Below are positions 5,185-7,989 of a stretch of DNA of 7,989 nt, in pieces. Below the pieces are notes generated by a model, which ran no database searches, was not told the origin of the DNA, and saw only the letters and a program-made list of their open reading frames with translations. The DNA lies in assembly GCA_002328835.1 (NCBI GenBank), contig DCWN01000027.1, positions 1 through 7,989 of the forward strand, given 5' to 3'. The translations under genes were made by a program, and so were the position numbers. The stretch comes from Acidobacteria bacterium UBA2161 (GTDB lineage Bacteria > Acidobacteriota > Vicinamibacteria > Vicinamibacterales > UBA823). The stretch's first letter is position 1. Each line of letters opens with the position of its first letter.

Positions 5185-5213
5185 TTGACACATATCTAAG
5201 CCTGCGCCAGGAT
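5185..5213 (+). promoter_or_regulatory. Candidate arsM promoter
   Basis: A perfect TTGACA (5185-5190) faces arsM. The best hexamer at 17-base spacing is CAGGAT (5208-5213), which keeps only the A2, A5 and T6 positions of a -10 box. The start site would fall at about 5220, on the operator. TATATT at 5217 is a better box but 26 bases away, so it cannot use this -35. The -35 is convincing, the -10 is not. Confidence 0.45.
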
Positions 5214-5214
5214 C

Positions 5215-5243
5215 AGTATATTCGTTATAGCGAATGTTATGAA
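5215..5243 (-). promoter_or_regulatory. arsR promoter
   Basis: On the minus strand TTCATA (5238-5243) and TATACT (5215-5220) are separated by exactly 17 bases, matching the sigma70 -35 at four and the -10 at five of six positions. Transcription would begin near 5208, giving a leader of roughly 70 bases before the arsR ATG. The operator palindrome fills the spacer, the expected layout for autorepression. Confidence 0.6.
5220..5235. promoter_or_regulatory. Probable ArsR operator palindrome
   Basis: ATTCGTTATAGCGAAT is an inverted repeat with five-base perfect arms ATTCG/CGAAT; 14 of 16 positions are symmetric. It lies in the shared arsR-arsM intergenic region, between the -35 and -10 of arsR and around the likely start site of arsM transcription. 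A dimer bound here could silence both directions. The match to an ArsR-type operator is by placement and symmetry; binding has not been shown. Confidence 0.6.
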
Positions 5244-5264
5244 CCAATCATCATGGAGGCCACA

Positions 5265-6092
5265 ATGAGTGACGTGGGCGTGAAGGAAATCGTCAAGGAG
5301 AAGTACGGGCAGGTCGCCGCAAAGATCCGGAGCGAAGGGGAAGGGTCGTGCTGCGGGCCGACGTGCTGCGGGGAAGGTGGCCCCGACGCGATCACACGCG
5401 ATCTCTACGACGCCGGCGAGAAGCAGCAACTGCCCGACGACGCGGTGGCGGCGTCGCTCGGATGCGGGAACCCGACGGCGCTGGCGACGCTGGAGCCGGG
5501 GGAGACGGTGCTCGACCTCGGGTCGGGCGGTGGGATCGACGTGCTGCTCTCGGCCCGCCGCGTGGGTCCGACCGGGAAGACGTACGGACTCGACATGACC
5601 GACGAGATGCTCACGCTCGCGCGGGAGAACCAGCGGAAGGCCGGAGCCGACAACGTCGAGTTCCTGCGCGGTGAGATCGAGGACATTCCGCTGCCCGACA
5701 ACTCGGTGGACGTCATCATTTCGAACTGCGTCATCAACCTTTCCGGCGACAAGCCCAGAGTGCTGGCCGAGGCGTTCCGGGTGCTGAAGCCGGGCGGCCG
5801 GTTCGCCGTCTCCGACGTCGTCCGCCGGCGCGACGTGCCCGAGCGGATCCGGCGAAGTATGGAGCTGTGGGCAGGCTGCGTCGCCGGCGCGTTGTCGGAG
5901 ACGGAGTACCGCGGCGGCCTCCAGGGCGCCGGCTTCGAGCAGGTCGACATCGAGCCGACGCGCATCTATCATGCCGATGATGCGGGTTCGCTGCTCGCCG
6001 GTGTCGAGGAAGGCGATCTCGAGGGGTTGGCCTCGGAGATCGACGGCGCGTTCATGAGCGCATTCGTCCGGGCCCGCAAGCCGCAGTCCTGA
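5265..6092 (+). CDS. arsM: Arsenite S-adenosylmethionine methyltransferase
   Basis: ArsM transfers methyl groups from S-adenosylmethionine to As(III) in the cytoplasm, giving mono-, di- and trimethylated arsenicals, the last volatile. The start at ATG 5265 is preferred over in-frame ATG 5253 because GGAGG (5255-5259) would serve as its ribosome site with a five-base spacer. The protein then has 275 residues, normal for bacterial ArsM. Numbered from that start, VLDLGSGGGID (82-92) is SAM motif I, GLDMT (108-112) follows the next strand, and GDKPRVLAEAFRVLKPGGRF (161-180) is the post-motif region. The three family cysteines are in place: C67 in SLGCGNP, C155 in ISNCVINL and C205 in WAGCVAGAL. 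Two extra pairs, C29-C30 and C34-C35 in GSCCGPTCCG, lie near the N-terminus and may pre-bind arsenite. It is divergent from arsR and probably repressed by it. Confidence 0.94.
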   Translation: MSDVGVKEIVKEKYGQVAAKIRSEGEGSCCGPTCCGEGGPDAITRDLYDAGEKQQLPDDAVAASLGCGNPTALATLEPGETVLDLGSGGGIDVLLSARRVGPTGKTYGLDMTDEMLTLARENQRKAGADNVEFLRGEIEDIPLPDNSVDVIISNCVINLSGDKPRVLAEAFRVLKPGGRFAVSDVVRRRDVPERIRRSMELWAGCVAGALSETEYRGGLQGAGFEQVDIEPTRIYHADDAGSLLAGVEEGDLEGLASEIDGAFMSAFVRARKPQS

Positions 6093-6121
6093 GACGTTGC
6101 CCGGGTAGACCGTTCCACTCG

Positions 6122-7606
6122 ATGTCCGTGACGCCGCGCCTCCGTTTCGCGCCCTCGCCGACTGGATTTCTCCACGTCGGCGGGGCGCGAACGGCGCTGT
6201 TCAACTGGCTCTACGCGCGTCGCCACGGCGGCGTCTTCGTCCTGCGCATCGAGGACACCGACGTTCGCCGCTCCTCGGACGACCTGGTCGCGGGCATTCT
6301 CGACGGCCTGCGCTGGCTGGGGATCGAGTGGGACGAAGGACCGGGCGTCGGTGGACCGCACGGTCCGTACCTGCAGTCAGCCCGGCTGGAGAGCTACCGC
6401 ACCGAGGTCGACCGGCTGCTCGCCGACGGCCGCGCCTACCGCTGTTTCTGCCTGCCCGAGGAACTCCAGCAGCGCCGTGAGGCCGCGCAGGCCAAGGGCG
6501 GCGGGTGGATGTACGACCGTACCTGCCTCCAGCGCCGCGAGGAGACGACGGCGCGCCTGACGAACGACGGGGTGCCCCATGCGGTCCGCTTTCGGGTGCC
6601 CGAGGGCCGCACGCGATTCGACGACCTGGTCCGCGGCACGATCGACGTCGACAACGCGACGATCGAGGACTTCGTCATCCTTCGCTCCGACCGTCATCCG
6701 ACGTACCACCTGTCGGTGGTCGTCGACGACATCGACATGGCGATCACGCACGTCGTGCGCGGCGACGATCACACCTCGAACACGCCGAAGCACCTTCTGC
6801 TCTACGACGCCTTCGGGGCCTCGCCGCCGCGATTCGCGCACGTGCCGCTCATCTTCGGGCCCGACAAGAAGCGGATGAGCAAGCGCCACGGCGCAACGTC
6901 CGTGACCGACTACCGGGACCGGGGCTATCTTCCTGACGCGATGGTGAACTTCCTGGCGCTGCTCGGGTGGTCGCCCGGGAGTGACCAGGAACTGTTCACG
7001 CGTGAGGCGCTCGTCGAAGCGTTCACGCTCGAAGGGATCTCCGGAGGCAACGCGGTCTTCGACGCCGAGAAACTCGACTGGTTCAATGGCCAGCAGATCG
7101 GTCTGATGCCGGCCGACGTGGTGGTCGATGCGCTGCGGCCGGCCCTCGAAGCGGCTGGGCTCTGGCGCGACGACTACGCGGCGGGCGGCGGGCGGCGCGC
7201 ATGGCTGGCGCAGGTGATTGACCTCCTGAGGTCCCGCGTCAGATTCCTGGCCGACTTCGTCGAGTACGGCCGCCCGTTCCTGGCCGACGACGTGGCCTAC
7301 GAACCCGAGGCGGTCGAAAAGCGGCTCTCGGCTGACGGCCTGGCCGGTCACGTCACCGCACTCCGCGAGGCCTATGCCGCCGGCGAGTTCACCGCCGCCG
7401 CGCTCGAGACGGCGCTCCGCGCCGTGGCCGAGACGCGCGGCATCAAGGCCGGCGTCCTCATCCACGCCACCCGCGTCGGCATGACCGGCCGGACCGTCAG
7501 CCCAGGCCTCTTCGAGATGGTCGAGTTGATCGGGCGCGACCGCACCCTTGTCCGATTGAGAGCCCTGGAGCAGTTTCTGGTCGAGCGCGGAGCAGTGAGC
7601 AGTTAA
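6122..7606 (+). CDS. gltX: Glutamyl-tRNA synthetase
   Basis: This 494-residue class I aminoacyl-tRNA synthetase charges tRNA-Glu (and tRNA-Gln where the amidotransferase route is used) in the cytoplasm. RLRFAPSPTGFLHVGGARTA (6-25) contains the HIGH-equivalent HVGG. RIEDTDVRRSS (42-52) is the glutamate/ATP pocket. YRCFCLPEEL..YDRTC (106-135) holds the cysteines of the zinc-like insertion. HVVRGDDHTSNTPKH (210-224) is the late Rossmann motif, and KRMSKRHGA (250-258) is the KMSKS loop. The remainder is the helical anticodon-binding domain, of normal total length, reading to TAA 7604-7606. The gene begins 29 bases after arsM. No good Shine-Dalgarno precedes ATG 6122, and GTG 6128 (codon 3) is an alternative start. 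No promoter is evident in the gap, so it may depend partly on read-through from arsM or on a promoter inside arsM. Whether it is discriminating or non-discriminating cannot be read reliably here. Confidence 0.95.
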   Translation: MSVTPRLRFAPSPTGFLHVGGARTALFNWLYARRHGGVFVLRIEDTDVRRSSDDLVAGILDGLRWLGIEWDEGPGVGGPHGPYLQSARLESYRTEVDRLLADGRAYRCFCLPEELQQRREAAQAKGGGWMYDRTCLQRREETTARLTNDGVPHAVRFRVPEGRTRFDDLVRGTIDVDNATIEDFVILRSDRHPTYHLSVVVDDIDMAITHVVRGDDHTSNTPKHLLLYDAFGASPPRFAHVPLIFGPDKKRMSKRHGATSVTDYRDRGYLPDAMVNFLALLGWSPGSDQELFTREALVEAFTLEGISGGNAVFDAEKLDWFNGQQIGLMPADVVVDALRPALEAAGLWRDDYAAGGGRRAWLAQVIDLLRSRVRFLADFVEYGRPFLADDVAYEPEAVEKRLSADGLAGHVTALREAYAAGEFTAAALETALRAVAETRGIKAGVLIHATRVGMTGRTVSPGLFEMVELIGRDRTLVRLRALEQFLVERGAVSS

Positions 7607-7679
7607 CCCTCCGAGCCTCGCGGCGCGAGCTCCGTTTCGAACAACAGCCCCCCGTTCCGAATCGCGACGTCAGCACACG

Positions 7680-7693
7680 CGGCCCAGGGGCCG
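7680..7693. terminator. Short GC hairpin after gltX
   Basis: CGGCC and GGCCG (five pairs) flank the four-base CAGG in the 165-base gap between the stops of the convergent gltX and the minus-strand gene ending at 7772. It lacks a T tract on both strands. Nothing else in the gap (7607-7771) reads as a gene; a longer imperfect repeat (GACGTT near 7710 with AACGTC near 7748) also occurs there. Weak candidate only. Confidence 0.25.
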
Positions 7694-7771
7694 GCACGTC
7701 GGTTGTCGGGACGTTCCGCAAGCCGCTTTGAAGTGACCGTAGCCCGAAACGTCGGACGATCCGCCCCGCGC

Positions 7772-7989
7772 CTACCAGCGCAGGACGCGCGTGCCGCGCC
7801 ATTCGGGCCCTTCAGCCACGTAGCGCCATTCGGGATTCTGCGACTGATCGCGTAGCGCGGCGTGCACCTGGTCGAACACCGGCAGGTTCTCGTCGGTGCA
7901 TTCGAAGTAGGTGACGAAGTCGTACTCGTCTTCGCGCTCGTAGCCGGCCGGGTTGTGGTAGAGCCGGCGGAAGATCGTTGGGACACCGG
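7772..7989 (-). CDS. C-terminal end of chlorite dismutase/HemQ-like protein (tentative)
   Basis: On the minus strand, 71 codons enter from the right edge and end at TAG (7774-7772). The frame is strongly coding in style and reads GVPTIFRRLYHNPAGYERED, then EYDFVTYFECTDENLPVFDQ, then VHAALRDQSQNPEWRYVAEG and a tail ending GTRVLRW. The DFVTYFE strand, the following acidic turn, a helix ending in LR, and an EWRYV strand resemble the last ferredoxin-like repeat of chlorite dismutase-family proteins, which include the coproheme decarboxylase HemQ and related dimeric alpha-beta barrels. The haem-ligand histidine and distal arginine of that family would lie further upstream, outside the window, so the match cannot be confirmed. 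It could be another dimeric alpha-beta barrel protein such as an antibiotic-monooxygenase-type enzyme. It is convergent with gltX. That this is the true frame is well supported; its family is a guess. Confidence 0.6.
   Translation of the reverse strand, partial: GVPTIFRRLYHNPAGYEREDEYDFVTYFECTDENLPVFDQVHAALRDQSQNPEWRYVAEGPEWRGTRVLRW

Noticed and set aside
5253..5264. Four-codon extension of arsM (MEAT)
   Set aside because: Those bases contain the GGAGG ribosome site for ATG 5265.
6377..7465. Open frame on the minus strand opposite gltX
   Set aside because: Shadow of gltX, which has HIGH and KMSKS motifs in the other strand.
7603..7986. Minus-strand frame MSQRSSAGSTTTRPATS... at the right edge
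   Set aside because: Serine/threonine/arginine-rich nonsense text in the frame next to the well-formed VPTIFRRLYHN..EYDFVTYFE frame; it also runs through the likely stop at 7772.
1..7989. CRISPR array, tRNA or rRNA genes
   Set aside because: No regularly spaced repeats, no cloverleaf with a T-loop motif and no rRNA-like conserved blocks were seen on either strand.

Overview
The window comes from a GC-rich bacterial chromosome. The genes read cleanly with strong G/C preference at third codon positions. The gene mix (OmpA-type envelope protein, secreted cyclase-family hydrolase, RhlE helicase, arsenite methyltransferase, glutamyl-tRNA synthetase) fits a Gram-negative soil or sediment organism such as an Acidobacteriota or proteobacterial lineage. 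That placement is inference from style only; no marker here fixes the phylum.

Positions 1-1640 are a mobile-DNA graveyard. The 3' end of an OmpA-domain gene (1-201) is followed 12 bases later by the C-terminal half of a serine recombinase catalytic domain. That fragment is cut at 361 by the end of an IS3-type element. Two left-end remnants of related IS3-family elements (361-460 and 1233 onward, 85 of 100 positions identical by hand count) are present. Two right-type ends in opposite orientation (472-510 and 1600-1638) bracket a small intact gene of unknown function (650-1030). A 74-base imperfect hairpin ending in an integron-like core (544-617) precedes that gene. The surviving transposase frame (1298-1660) is an orfA with a decayed end, and orfB is gone.

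Positions 1614-3018 hold a chimeric hypothetical frame that starts inside the IS right end, then a well-preserved secreted cyclase-family metallohydrolase. After about 330 bases with GC-rich palindromes and a probable long leader comes rhlE (3348-4661), a cold-shock/RNA-remodelling DEAD-box helicase. A perfect 10-bp stem sits at its 3' end.

Positions 4723-6092 are a compact divergent arsenic module. arsR (minus strand) and arsM (plus strand) share a 128-base intergenic region with a good arsR promoter, an imperfect palindrome placed between its -35 and -10, and a TTGACA box facing arsM. ArsR represses in the absence of As(III); ArsM methylates As(III) with S-adenosylmethionine. No efflux pump or arsenate reductase lies in the window. 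gltX (6122-7606) starts only 29 bases after arsM with no clear promoter of its own, so it may be co-transcribed with the arsenic gene. The window ends with the C-terminal 71 codons of a minus-strand gene (7772-7989), possibly of the chlorite dismutase/HemQ superfamily.
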